The notes beneath the pieces were generated by a model. That model was given only the letters and a program-made list of their open reading frames with translations, searched no databases and was not told where the DNA came from. Below, piece after piece: positions 1 to 12,143 of a DNA stretch of 64,000 nt. How positions within the stretch are numbered: the first letter of the stretch is position 1; every line of letters starts with the position of its first letter. The position numbers were made by a program, and so were the translations under genes. This DNA comes from Gymnorhina tibicen (Eukaryota > Chordata > Aves > Passeriformes > Artamidae): contig VXAZ01007501.1 in assembly GCA_013399875.1 (NCBI GenBank), positions 1,960,155-2,024,154 on the forward strand, written 5' to 3'.

Positions 1-3000
1 TTTTTTCCTCTTAAATTTGTGGTATAAGAGTATTTCATATTCTGACAGAAGTTTAAATAGTGCAATATATTTAGTGGAACTTTCATATAGGGCTAGAAAT
101 ATTAGCTTATGTAAGCAGTCTTTTAACTTTTGTTCTGTTGGAACTAAAGTCATGAGTTATTGTGAGATGTAATATCTTTCTTAAGTCTATTAATCTGAAA
201 TATAGTCCTTCCCTATAATTCATATACATTTATGGTGAATTTCCTGTATTTTGAAGCCTAAATGAGATTGGGAGGTTTGTTTTTTTTTAAAACAATGAGA
301 AAGTGAGATTTTTTTCTTTCTTATTAGTTGGTACGTCAAAATAGACATAGGACGGGATTACAGTTCTAAACAAAAATGCAGGCAAATTGTATCAGCTCTG
401 GGTTTTTTCCTAGCCCCCACCACTGTATTGGTGATTCCAATCAAATTAAGAAATCAGTGTTCAGATTAAATACTTGAGAAGCACACTTACATTAAATGAA
501 GCATATTCATGACTGTTCATAAAAACTGTGACCGCAGTAGCAACATGGAGGGATGCTCCCTGTGGTTTTTTTCTTTTTTTGCTAAGTCAATCTTCTCTGT
601 CTTGTTTCTTGTGAATCCAAGAGGATGGGTTAGTGAAACAGAGCTAAGGCAGACCATCAATGATTTAGAAACTAGTATTCATTCCAAGTAAGTTTTCTAT
701 GTTTCCTTTTACACATCTTCAGTAGCAGTACAAATATAACAGCTGTCAAATTAAAATAATTTCTCAATAGCTACTGGAATCAGTAAGAGAGCTGAAGTTC
801 TGATGAGCTTCTGTTGTTGGGAGAGGTTTTTTTCATCTGTCATGTTCCTGAGCTCAATGTCAAAAAAATCTATATTTATTTCTATTGCAGAAATGAAGAG
901 TTTGCTCGCATTTTTAAAATAATTTTTTAAAATTTTATATATGTTTTAAGAGAGATCTTTTATTTCACAAGTTTTTTTAGACTATATATTAAGCAGTAGT
1001 TTCCCATTATATTTAGTAATAAATCAAATTGCATAAATTGAATACATTTTTGGTAACTGAGTTTTGATACTGCTAATATTTTTCCAGGAAGAGGAAAAAA
1101 TCCTTCTGCCCCAGTTTGAAGCTATGGGTGGCAGAAAATTGTGTAAACCTAACAATTTACTTTACAAAATGTATTAAAAACTCCTCAGGAAGCAGAACAA
1201 AGGTACATGTTCAATCGTAGCTTTCATTGCTGGTGAGAATATGTTTTTCCTTAGCAGTAAATATCATGTAATATAAGCACAGGAAAGTGCTATAAAGAGA
1301 TTTTGCTTTGTATTTTTAAAAACTTCTGATTAAGTGTTGTTCTGCTTGTAAATGTTTCATTCCATTTTTACCTAAACAACAGGATTAATGACAAACACAT
1401 TCAAGTCTCTAGATAGGATGCCACTAATAAGGAAGTGGCAGCACAAGCAGCTTGCAAGTTGAAAAGTTATTATGAGAATAAGAAAATAAATGGATAGAAA
1501 TAATTGAGAAAAGCTTTGTCAAGTAGTTCTGTGTTTATATGATTATGGCACTTAGGACAAAAATTGGCATTGTGGCAGTCTGCTGCTCCCTTCTATTGTT
1601 AGCTCTATCCTTGTACTACTTTGACTGAAATAAAAGCAACCTGGCACCCAGGATCTGCAAACACACGCCTCTCCTCTGTGCCACATCCCTGCTCCCAGGC
1701 AGAGGTGTGTGCAGCCCCGGTGTGCTGCTGGAGAGGTGTGATGTGAGGCACGCCCGGCTGCGGGCTTCTGAGCAAATGTGCTGTTTGGCTGCAGCCGAAG
1801 CAGAGGCAGGAGGAAATTGATCTTTCTGGTTTGTGGTATAAACAATAATGTTTAAAACCATTTATCTTCCCTTGTCAAAATTCCATCATTAAATACTGTG
1901 GTAGTGAACTTAAAAGTCATTGGAATTCTCCTTCAATTCAGTCCAAAGCAGCTGCCCTTTACTTTTGCTTGTGCTTGTGTGGATTTTGTTTTTCCCTTAA
2001 TATTTGTTAACTCAGAGATTTGTAAAGGACACTTATTTTCTTTGCTAAATGTCAAAATACTGATTCCTGAATGAATGTTCTTCTGTATTTCTGTGTTACA
2101 GTTTCTGTTACTGTGAAAGTAATTTTATTTTTCATTACACGAGACTGCACATTTTAGGAGAATTACATTATCTATTACTTGATTCGCTCACATCTTTTCT
2201 TTTCTTCCTTAAAGTTCTTCTTTAGAAGGTAGGATTAATTTTGTCTCCATGTGTGATCTAGTCTGATCACAATACAGTTTTTTAATTGTACCAAAACTAG
2301 GTGTTGTGGCTGAGCATTACATATGCTGCTTATGCATACTTAGACCTATTGAGGACCACCTATGGCGATTTAATGCTTTCTAGAGACATAAAGTGAGGGT
2401 GTTTCCACTTACAGCAGAGACTGTGCTGCAGCGCATATGTTTAAAAAGATTAGTTAGGCTTACTGGTGTAGGGTAAGGCTTTTTTTAGTTTTACCTGTGA
2501 TGTAAATGAGTAATTTAAGCTACATATTTCTCCCATCTGTTGAAATACCTACAAAAAACTCAACAAAGGGCAGTACATTAATTAATTATTTGAAAAATCC
2601 TAAGCCAGTTTTCTCCATTTTAATTTAAATCATACAAAAGAAGGAGATTTGTTTACTGTTTTTTCTTCATTAGGAAGGCTGAGATACTGATTTAGGTCTT
2701 TTTTCCATTTTAGATGCTAATACCAAGTCAATCTTCTTTATAACTGGGTAAAATTGAAGGGAAGTACTCGAATTATAGAGATTAGTTCGTATAGTTTTTT
2801 TTCAGTGAATCTGTTGTATCTGATAATTCATAGGCATTCATTAATGTTCCCTAATTTATTTTTTTTTTAATATTGGATTTATCAGCACTTCTGTTACAGA
2901 TATGAAAATTTGTATCTTATCAACTTCTTAGAAACCTTTCATGATAATGTTTTTCTTTAGCACTAGATTGTCATGTCACCAAAACTATTCCAGATATATC

Positions 3001-3113
3001 AGAGCAGGCTTTTTTGTTCAACCACTGTATCCCTAAGGAAGGTGATGGTTCATGGTTAGATATTACCATTACCTTATTTTGTCAGTGCTGGAAGTCTTTA
3101 TTTTCTCATATTA

Positions 3114-3210
3114 GTGTGTGTGTCTGTGGTTTTTTGTGGATTTTCTGGTGTTTTTTGAGGTGGGTTGTTTTCTTTTGTTTTGTTGGTTTGTGTTTCTAGG
3201 GGTTTTTGTT
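3114..3210 (+). repeat. T/G-rich low-complexity tract upstream of exon 2
   Basis: An irregular run of T and G (gtgtgtgtctgtgg, then ttttttgaggtgggttg and similar) ends about 150 bp before the exon 2 acceptor. It is a degenerate simple-sequence region. The 61- and 65-residue frames on its two strands are compositional artefacts. Confidence 0.75.
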
Positions 3211-3339
3211 GAAAAGCTGTGATGTAGCTACATGAATTCCACATGTACAAAAACAACAAGGATGTGTTATCACTCAGAGGGAAAATAAAGGGCACATTGT
3301 CACTTAATACTTATGAATAATTAAGAGCATAAAGCGAAT

Positions 3340-3358
3340 CCATTTTCTTGTGTTTCAG
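3340..3358 (+). other. CNTNAP2: Splice acceptor of CNTNAP2 exon 2
   Basis: A pyrimidine-rich tract (ccattttcttgtgtttcag) ends in AG at 3357-3358, directly before the first exonic bases. The intron interrupts a codon after its first base, so two bases at 3359-3360 complete a codon begun in exon 1. Confidence 0.9.
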
Positions 3359-3469
3359 AAAAGTGTGATGAACCCCTGGTCTCAGCATTACCCCATTCCT
3401 CCTTCAGCAGTTCATCATTCATGACAAGCAGCTACGTGCCAGGGTATGCCAAGTTAAACAAGCGAGGAG
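3359..3469 (+). CDS. CNTNAP2: CNTNAP2 exon 2: start of the CASPR2 discoidin domain
   Basis: This 111-bp internal exon encodes the mature N terminus of CASPR2. CASPR2 is a neurexin-family single-pass membrane adhesion protein that partners with contactin-2 and organises Kv1 channels at juxtaparanodes of myelinated axons. The full-length codons run from 3361 ([15 protein letters not shown] at the start) to a split glycine codon at 3469; the exon ends ...[10 protein letters not shown]. The cysteine at codon 2 (3364-3366) corresponds to the first disulfide cysteine of the F5/8C domain, near residue 35 in the human protein. From memory, the flanks match human CASPR2 while the serine-rich middle differs. 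The length and split-codon phase agree with what I recall of human exon 2 (111 bp). It is flanked by cag|AA and G|GTAAGG. CNTNAP4 and CNTNAP5 fit less well because they lack the GYAKxNKRGG-type end. Exon 1, with the signal peptide and promoter, is not in the window. Confidence 0.95.
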
Positions 3470-3475
3470 GTAAGG
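3470..3475 (+). other. CNTNAP2: Splice donor after CNTNAP2 exon 2
   Basis: GTAAGG follows the last exonic G and is one base from the consensus GTAAGT. The intron is phase 1: it splits a Gly codon after its first base, which matches the acceptor at 33373. Confidence 0.9.
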
Positions 3476-4245
3476 GACATTCTCAACCTTGATGTTCAGA
3501 TATTTCAAAAAATGATGAATGTTATTTTTAATGCGAAAATGTGTTTTATGTGGAATGCGATTGCTTACGCTTGTTTGAACAGGCAATTTTTTATGAACTG
3601 AATGAATTTCTCTTTCATTGTACGGGACAGTAATTGCACTTCAGGGAGAAGGGCACTACCAGTAACATGTAGCAGCGTGGGCCACATGCCTGATGTCGAT
3701 GGAGCCATAGAGTACAGCTGCATGACTGACTTCACATAAAAGGGCATCCATGTCTTTGTTGGGTAAATGAGCATTTTCAAGGTCATGGTTGGAGCAAAAC
3801 AGCTTTGATGGGCTTTGTTGATGTAACTTGTTCCCACCTCAGCAATGACTGCTCTCATTCAGGCTTCTTTCTATCACCACAGGGACTTTGGCTTTTGCAC
3901 ATATATCTGTAATACAATAAGTATCTGTAATACTTCTTTGTTCAGAAGTAACAAAGCTGCCTCAGGGACTGGAAGAACAGGCGGATAAATTTAATGGCCT
4001 ACCTGGTTTAATGATACTGAGACACCATCTCCTGTCCACAAACAGGGCAAGTAGTGCTGGTAGCACTGCCAGCTCTGCCCAATGTCTGGAGATCATCAGG
4101 TAGGAAGGGATGAGCTGGGCCTGATGTCAAGCCAGGAAACATAATCTGTAAGTGGGGAAGAATATGGGATGGGTCCAGGCGTGGATATGCCTATGATGTG
4201 GCTCAGGTAGTACCTGGAGGCTGACATGGGACCCCCAGACTCACG

Positions 4246-4509
4246 GGCAGGGTGAGTGGCTTCTCAGCTGGGTAATGCAATTATGGCCTGTTGGTATTCT
4301 CAGAGCCCTGACATTGATCTTGGTTTATTGGTCTTCCACTTTTCTACATATTTGTGTTTTAAAGGTGTAGCATTCTTGTTCTTTGATCTCTTTATTTTCT
4401 TCTTTGTTTTTTTTTTTTTCCTTTGGTCTCTAAAACCAACTTTAGCCAGGCCCCAGAGTTACTTTCTTTTAATGACTAGTAATTGACTTAGTGATTTACT
4501 CATAGCCCT
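4246..4509. repeat. Left copy of a direct duplication beside an N
   Basis: This 264-bp block begins ggcagggtgagtggc and ends catagccct. It recurs immediately after the single ambiguous base at 4510. By eye the copies are identical except for a poly-T run, 13 T here and 12 T in the right copy. The N at the junction suggests two overlapping contig ends placed side by side rather than a biological tandem duplication. Confidence 0.9.
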
Positions 4510-4510
4510 N
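4510..4510. other. Ambiguous base / assembly gap marker
   Basis: This is the only N I noticed in the window. It lies exactly between two near-identical copies of about 263 bp, as expected when a scaffolder joins contigs whose ends actually overlap. Confidence 0.95.
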
Positions 4511-4773
4511 GGCAGGGTGAGTGGCTTCTCAGCTGGGTAATGCAATTATGGCCTGTTGGTATTCTCAGAGCCCTGACATTGATCTTGGTTTATTGGTCTT
4601 CCACTTTTCTACATATTTGTGTTTTAAAGGTGTAGCATTCTTGTTCTTTGATCTCTTTATTTTCTTCTTTGTTTTTTTTTTTTCCTTTGGTCTCTAAAAC
4701 CAACTTTAGCCAGGCCCCAGAGTTACTTTCTTTTAATGACTAGTAATTGACTTAGTGATTTACTCATAGCCCT
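4511..4773. repeat. Right copy of the direct duplication
   Basis: This 263-bp block matches 4246-4509 except that its poly-T run is one base shorter. Unique sequence resumes at 4774. It is most likely the same genomic segment represented twice by the assembly. Confidence 0.9.
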
Positions 4774-7700
4774 GCTTCCTCTGATGGCAGCCTGTGCCAG
4801 TACTTTCAATACCTCTGCTATCATCCCATGACTGTAGTCCTCTACATTTTTATACAGTAACAGTTTATTCCCTGCAGAATAGCTATGATAGGTACAGAAA
4901 TATAGCAAAATTGTTATACTGGTAGTCACTAGCCCATGCAATCACACAGCTAAATTAAATGTAAAACAGATTAGGTTATGTTACTGGTTGTTAAAGAATT
5001 GCTCTTGCAATTAAGCAAGCTAAACAGAAGCCAAAGACTAGCTCAGTGAAAATATGACTGATGAGCTCTGGTGCTACTGGCCTGCAGATCTGATGCAGAG
5101 CCTGTGGCCAGACAGGAGCATTGGCAATTTCTTTGGGTTTAGGCCTGCAGACCAGTATATAATATGGTTTGTTGCTTCTGAATGAGAGTATATGCTGTTT
5201 TATGCTGGTTGCAGGCTTTTATCTCAGTGCTGCATGTATTTTGTTACATGCCTTTTGCAGTTCTCATACTTTCTGTTGCAGTGTGTTTGAACACGTGCTT
5301 TGATAGGCTGTCAGGTCCCTTCAGTTGTGTCTTTAAATGTTCATTGTCCATGAAAGGAATGGTACTTCAATTCTAAAATACTGCTCATCATTTAGGTTAA
5401 ATTCTGTTGTATGACTATAGTTATGTCTATTTCCATTTTATTCCCTGTTCTAAGTTAAAAAAAAAGTCACTAGAACCACCATTTTATGAATAAAATACAA
5501 CTTAGCATCAGCTTGGCTGGGAGGATCTTCCTTTGTTTTAGAGGAGCATTTCTCCTTTTAGTTTACTAGACTACTTACTCTGTTCTAAGTGAAAGGCAGA
5601 TTGACACTTGGAATTTAATTTTTTCTTTTAATATTTACCCTTCTCTTTCTTACCCTTATAATCATTACAGTGTAGTCTCTTTTAATGATGATTCTTTACC
5701 ATTATGGATCAGTGCCATCATTAATCAAACACTGGCTTTATTTCCTCATTTGGAATTTAGTTGCATCTCTTTGTTAAATAGTAGTTTCATCTCTTTGTTT
5801 AAATACCAACTTTGTTAGGTTGTTGTCATCCATCTCTTCATACCTATGAAGCATAGTAGAAATAATTTTCAAAATTGAGGCTTCTCTACGTACATGAACA
5901 AATATCATTTTCCTAATCCTAGTGGTAGTAAAAGTACTGCAGAATTCAGGATTTTATTCAACACAGGAACTTGTCTGTCTGTTTTTATGCATCTGGTTCT
6001 GCAAGTGATAGAAAATAGCTCAGTTGTAATGCTGAGCTATTTTACAACTTCATGGAATTACAGATATTGCTAATCAAACCAGTAATAAGTGAAACCATTT
6101 TTTTCTCTCCAAGGAGTCATTATCAGCTAATAGATTCCCAAATCAAATGTGCTATTTAAACCACACTGTGCTCAAGTCATTAAATGGAAAGAACTCCCCC
6201 TCCTCTGCCCCCAGACCCTTTAAATTAAAGAAATACACATTTGAAAATTCTACTCTCCAACCCAATTATTTTTCTTTCCTGTTTTCATGGCACTTCACTC
6301 TAGATACAAAACATTTTATTTGAATAGATAGTATATTTCATCCCATTGATTAAGACACTGATTCACTGAACAGCCACATCATGTTATTAAGAAGGTTGGA
6401 GTTTTCACTCTAGTTGTTCTAGTTGTTCACTTTCCTGCTATAAATGTTGCAATTGGAAGGATGCACACCAAAAAAAATTAATATTTTCATCAGTTTTTAG
6501 AAGACTTCAAAAGCAGAAACATCCATAAATTTACTTCTAATATTTGATAGCACTTAATTTACCAATCCTATAACTAGTGATTTAGACAAATAGAATTAAA
6601 TCTTTGTGGAATGGCATTGATCTGGAAACCTCCAGCATGTATATGTAGGTGGGTTTCTGTGTCAGCTTGTGAAAATATTTTGCATTTTCCACATCTGCCT
6701 ACTTAGACCCCTGTAAGCCTTCAACGACTTATGGGTTAGTATGTATACTTATTTCAAAGGAAATGCAGATTCAATAGACAGAAATTTGATTAGAATTTGT
6801 AGCAACAAATATTCAATTGCTACCTACAGGTCTGTCAGTGCCTTGCAAATTCATACCAATACATACAAAAGTTTGAAACCACAATTTCCATTGGTCAGTG
6901 AGTACGAGTCTTTGATTTATATAATCATTACAACTGTGAATCTGTGTTTCCATTATCACAGAGAGCCAAAAGCATGGGAGTACAATTCAAATCTACATTT
7001 TATACCAGCTCTCTCATTCATGGATCCCCAAAGTCTGTCTCACGGCGTTCCCTCCTTCTTCTGCCTTCCTGGGCACTTTCACTAATAGCAGCTGGAAAAG
7101 GAACCAAAATACTTTTGTTTTATTATCATGGGAGCAAGTAGGGAACAAGAAGGCCCCAGAAAATGTCGGCTATTTTGTTGCTTTGCTTTGTGAGCAACTA
7201 TACTACTACTAGATATACTACTACTTATCAACAGATATAACTAGAGTTAATGCTGGGCAAAGCAAGTGCTGCTATCCCCACCAGGCCTGCAAAGAAAAGG
7301 GGGTGAAGACCCTTTGAAATTTCAGCTGTGACAAAACTTCTCTGGAGACAGAAGGATGCAATTAATTTCACAGTGAATGCAGGTTTGGCAAAGGTAGTGT
7401 GGTGGCTCCTGAATTATGTTAAAGGCTTGTAAACAAAGACTTGGACTTAAAAATTTAAACAGTACTGAAATAGCAACTGTTCAGACAAAGCTGGATGTAG
7501 TCAGTTTCTATCAAATTATTCTTTTGGTATTAAGATAATATTTCATTTCAAACAACTAAGTCTCAGTCCTCTACTGTATTGTATTATTTACTGTATTTTT
7601 AATTCTCATTTCAAAGTTATTTGTGTGTTGTTTAATGCTAGTGTAACAAAGGTACAGATTATTTTTGAAATGTCAGTAATTTATATGAGGAAAAAAAGCA

Positions 7701-10700
7701 TCACAGATGAGGAGAAATGTTCATGGCTTTTCCTTTTTTTGTCTGTCACTATCACGTTTATCTATATATATGCAAACATTGTTAAATCTTTCAATGCTAT
7801 AAAATCCTAAAACTTTTTGCTTTGGATGGACTTCTTCAGCAAAATAATTTTGACTTTTCTGTCAATTATCAGCTCACAGTCTCTTCCTGTGTAAACCAAA
7901 CATTTCCAAGTATATTAAATGATTGAATGTACTATTTGGAGAATATGGGGATGCATTGTCTTTTAAAAATAATTGATTTTACTTTTCAAAATCACTGATA
8001 CTGGAGTAACCTCACTGGCACATAAATATATGTCATTAAGTCATTGACAGATCAAACTTTAACTGGAGTTTAGTTAGCAGAATAGCTAAGAAGATTACAG
8101 TTCCTTCCATTTTTGTCATATCTATCCTCCTGCAAAAGTCTGTATTGCTGCCACCTTACCAACTAAAGTGGAATCAGAGAAAAGGAGAGCTTTCAATAAG
8201 TTCATTCTACAGCTTTTTAAAATCTATTCTCAGTGGCTTTTTCATATGTGATGTCAAGGTGATAAGGTCTAACATCTTATGACCTGCCATCACTAGGTTC
8301 AATGGACTGCATCACATCATGAGAAAGATTCTTAGCACACATTTGATATAATGCGTTATCAATCTTCCTTTTAATGGTTCCCAAGCTATTGGACCTTACA
8401 CTTCTCACTAGTACAAGAATTAATGCTGCCTATCATCCACCTCATACCATTTTAATTTAGGGAAGGAATTCTACATTATTTCAACCTAATGTAATGTTAT
8501 ATAATATAATTGAAAGCTGCTTGAAACGGAGTAGAGTCTCAGAACTTCAGAAGTAATCCCAGCAGACAGTGAAAGTATGAAGGTCATAATGAATTTTTGG
8601 ATATGTGGAAATTATCTTTTGCACAGTGGAATAAAAAAGAGGAAGTTTGGCACCCAGGGGTTCTGTTTTAAGTCCAGTATTAGCAGGGAATCTGATGCTA
8701 CCAATGAAATTGATAACGTAATTTGAAAGGAAGTTTCTGTAGAGCATTTAATGTTTGAAAAACAGTCCTTCTAGCACCATTGTGTAACTCATATCTAAGC
8801 TTTCAGGTTACTTTTTAATCAGTGTGCTGACCTTGGCCTGTTATCAGAATTGTTAATGTGACTATAAAACAAACATCAGAAATTTTAAGTGTTGGCATAG
8901 GTATAATTGTGACCGTTTTTTTTCTCAGTGGAGTTTTAAATTCTGCCTTCTGTGTGGAAGATGCAAGAATTTATCTATAATGGGATATGTTTCTTTTATT
9001 CCCCAGATCATTTCCAGTTAGTCAATCAGATCTATGGCAGTGGTTCTACTAAAAGAAAATACATAAGTGCTTGCTAAATCCTTGCCTTTGAAGAAGGGCA
9101 CCTAGCCTAAGCTCTTCTTACCTTCACTTTTAAAATCTCCAATACCACAATGAATGTCACTACTTCTCCAATTGTTTATTACTATGAGAAGGGTTTTACA
9201 TAGTTCTCCTTTTGGCAAAGCGAATGTGGAAGGGGCAGCTGGCATCAGCCTGGATTGTGTGAGCAGTCTGGGCTTGTACCTTCACAGAGCTTGCCAAATT
9301 TAGTTTGGGTATGAATCTCAAAGTAAGGAGGTGCTCCCTCTGAACTAAAATTTGTCCAGATGAACAGTGTGGAGCTAGCATGAAGTAGTTAGCACGCTGC
9401 AGATCATCACCTTAAATGCTGCAGCCTCCTTGGGTTGACAAGGACACCTTTGAGCTTGCTAAGAATACCTGTATGCAACACAACTCTTTACATTTTGATT
9501 AACACCCTCTTAAGAAAAAAGTTATGGAGTTGCCAGTGGTTTGGAAGTTCACTATCCAGGTTATGGTATGTTGTCTTTTGTAAGTAGGAAAGATCCTGAA
9601 AGTAATGGACAGAGTAGCATAAGAGAATAGTTACAATCATGACAGAGTAGTATCATCCACTTCGCCTTTTTATGTCTGTAAGAGAGCTCTTGCTGAGCTA
9701 AATCACTAAAACATGGTTGCCTTTTAAAAAGTCAATAAACAGCAGTTCTCTTTCTGTAAAGATGTGCTTTAGATAAACACACGTCATACAGTCCATTACA
9801 GTAAGTTTGTTAAAACCATCTCATGAACAGTGTAGATCAAACTAGGTTATCAGAAGTCAGGATAAATTGATAGTCCTTATTTATTGAATAATTACTCATC
9901 CATTTAAAAACATAGAAAATTACTGTGGTTGAAAAAGAAATGGCCTCTATTGGTTCATTTATTAAATGGACATTAATAAATATAAAACACATTAAGAAAT
10001 GTGTTTGTATGTGACATAGCATTTTTCGTGTTGCACACAGTATAAGTGGTATTTCTGGACTGCTTTAGAGAGAGTACAAACAACTGATGTTTTGTTTAGG
10101 GGAGTTCTCTGTGTTGTTTGAAGATCTTTTGTGTTGTTTTTGTTTGTTTTTTTAATTTTTTTTTATTCATTTCAAGACGTGGCTCCTTTAGGAGGTCCTT
10201 TACCTGTGATAGTAAATGAAAACACTTTCATTTTATTTGTAACGTGTCCTTTTGCTATTACTCATAATAAAATTTTTGTGTAGCACTAACATCAATCTCT
10301 GGGTTTGTTTTGGTTTTGTTTCTTGTTTTTGTTTTTCTTTTAAAATCCATAAAGAATTTGGGTTCAGATTGTTGTTTGCATCAAAAAAGGGTGTACAATT
10401 TTCTCTGTCTTTATCTGCCTCACATCCTACCATATAATCAGGTTTGTTTATTCCTCACCTTCAAAATAAACAGTTACGCACCCCACTTTGATTTATAGTA
10501 TAACCCACAACCCGCTTCAGCTCCATAAACACTTGTACCTCCCTTTAGAAGGCAACTGTGAATCTCACTTTGTTGACCTTAGAAATTATTTTCTGTGCTT
10601 TAATGATCTGGCTCTAATGAAATATTTTTTCATAAATACTTATTGCTTGTTGAAGGAGTTCTTAAAAAGATTAATGAAAATGTTTGCATTAGCTCATTCC

Positions 10701-11604
10701 TCTGAAAAACATTCAAACATTCATTGCAAGAGAGTGGATTTTGTGAAGATGCAGGACAAAGAAGCGTCAAAAAGAGAAAAGAAAAGTGACAGTGTACCTC
10801 CAGGACAGAATCATGCATTGAAAAAGTAACTTTAGAAAGGAAAGACATCATCCTTTTCATTCAAAACACAATCCAAGAAACAAAGTCTGTAGAGAGTGAA
10901 GCTCAAGTAATTGCATTTAAAAAAAGCATCATTAGCTTATGTTAATTTACCATAGCCTGATGAATACAGAAAGCATGACTATTCTTTCCAGTTCATAACT
11001 AATTTGTTAATTAAAGTGTTCAGAATACCTAATTGGCCTATTTCATACACATATAGATGGAGAGGAGGAAAAAAATAATACTGTGCTCTCCAACTTTGTA
11101 GATTTTTTTCTTACAGCAATCATTTGCAGAGGCAGCAGTTCCAAGCCCAGACAGAGACATAAGGCAAATGGGCAGCTTTCTTGGGCAACAGGGATGGGGA
11201 CAGCAGATCACCTTGGCTTTACTGAACAGCCAGCTTTTTTCAGACAAAATTCAGCTTAGTACATTAATTGTTTCTGATGTTAATGGGCCGCTGGTTTTGG
11301 CAGGAAGGTGACTGTGCTGGTGGAAGAGAGGAGGCAGCCTCACAGAGAGCCAGACTGGATCCATATATCACAAACATACTTTTCCCACATCCTTAGAGTA
11401 CCAGTGCAGCTCTGGCTGTTTATCCCCAGAGTAGCCAAGTTCTGCCCTTTCAACTACTTTGAGAGACCAGAGTTTAATTTGACAGTTTCTCAAACAGCAC
11501 TGGGACATTAACCTGTAAATAGTTAAGAAATCTCTTTTGGTGTTCTTACTGGCTTCATCTTGAAAATGCAGACCTGATTAGCTCTCCAGCTCTGCTCAGA
11601 ATAC

Positions 11605-11635
11605 TGCTGTGGTTTAAGCCCAGCTGGAAATTAAA
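11605..11635 (-). mobile_element. Short LTR-terminus-like remnant
   Basis: About 30 bp starting tgctgtggtttaagcccagc resemble the reverse complement of the 3' terminus of the solo LTR at 33990-34522, which ends ggggttaaaccatgaca. The match runs through the gtttaa and cccagc cores with several mismatches. It stops where the CR1 fragment at 11637 begins. The stretch is short, so a chance match cannot be excluded. Confidence 0.4.
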
Positions 11636-11636
11636 C

Positions 11637-11993
11637 CTGGAAAAGAGGTTTTGGGGAGACCTTATAGCAACCTTCCAGTACCTGAAGGGAGCCTACAAGA
11701 AAGACGAAGAGGGACTTTTTACAAGAGCATGTAATGACAGAACAAACAGGAAATGTCTCTAAAATGGAAAGTATGTTTATATTGCATATTAAGGAAAAAT
11801 TCTTTACTGTGAGGGTGTTGTGGGAGAGGAACTGGTTGCCCAAAGCTGCAAATGCTGCATCCCTGGCCAGGATGTGTAAGGCCAGGTTGGGTGGAGCACT
11901 GAGCAGTGAAAAATGTCCCTGCACATGACAGGAAGCTTGGGAACTCTATGATCTTTAAGATCCCTTCCAACCCAAACTATTCTATGGTTCTAT
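11637..11993 (+). mobile_element. CR1 LINE, 3' end fragment (sense)
   Basis: A 5'-truncated CR1 retrotransposon carrying the degenerate C-terminal coding end and 3' UTR. Recognisable landmarks in order are the ggggagaccttatagcaacc block, the gagggactttttacaagagc block, aaattctttactgtgagggt, and the terminal gatctttaagatcccttcc leading into the attctatggttctat tail. That 3' tail fixes the orientation as +. It shares its 3' organisation with the element at 42029-42770, so both probably belong to related subfamilies. It cannot be an active element. Confidence 0.93.
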
Positions 11994-12109
11994 CTAAAAA
12001 ACTGGCACACAATGAAATTGTTGACTTAATATAGATGGAGATTTGTCTGAAAAATGCACAGTAATGACATGTTAGATTTCAGCTAGATGCCCTTTGAAAC
12101 CAATGCCTC

Positions 12110-12143
12110 ACAAGGAACTTGTCTACACAAGGAACTTGTCTAC
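12110..12143. repeat. 17-bp perfect tandem duplication
   Basis: The unit acaaggaacttgtctac occurs twice head to tail, at 12110-12126 and 12127-12143. Each unit contains the partly self-complementary core acaaggaacttgt. This is a typical small slippage or replication duplication. Confidence 0.9.

Larger units (their letters stand above)
1..3358 (+). other. CNTNAP2: CNTNAP2 intron 1, 3' end (partial)
   Basis: This AT-rich stretch precedes the exon 2 acceptor, so it is the downstream end of intron 1; its 5' end is outside the window. It contains only short chance reading frames with no recognisable protein. A locally GC-rich patch stands out at about 1636-1815, and a T/G-rich low-complexity stretch lies at about 3114-3210. 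No LINE or LTR was recognised here. The intron assignment follows from the exon 2 identification. Confidence 0.85.

Noticed and set aside
4246..4773. The direct repeat as a genuine biological tandem duplication
   Set aside because: The N at the exact junction and only a homopolymer length difference point to unmerged contig overlap; kept as an assembly finding.
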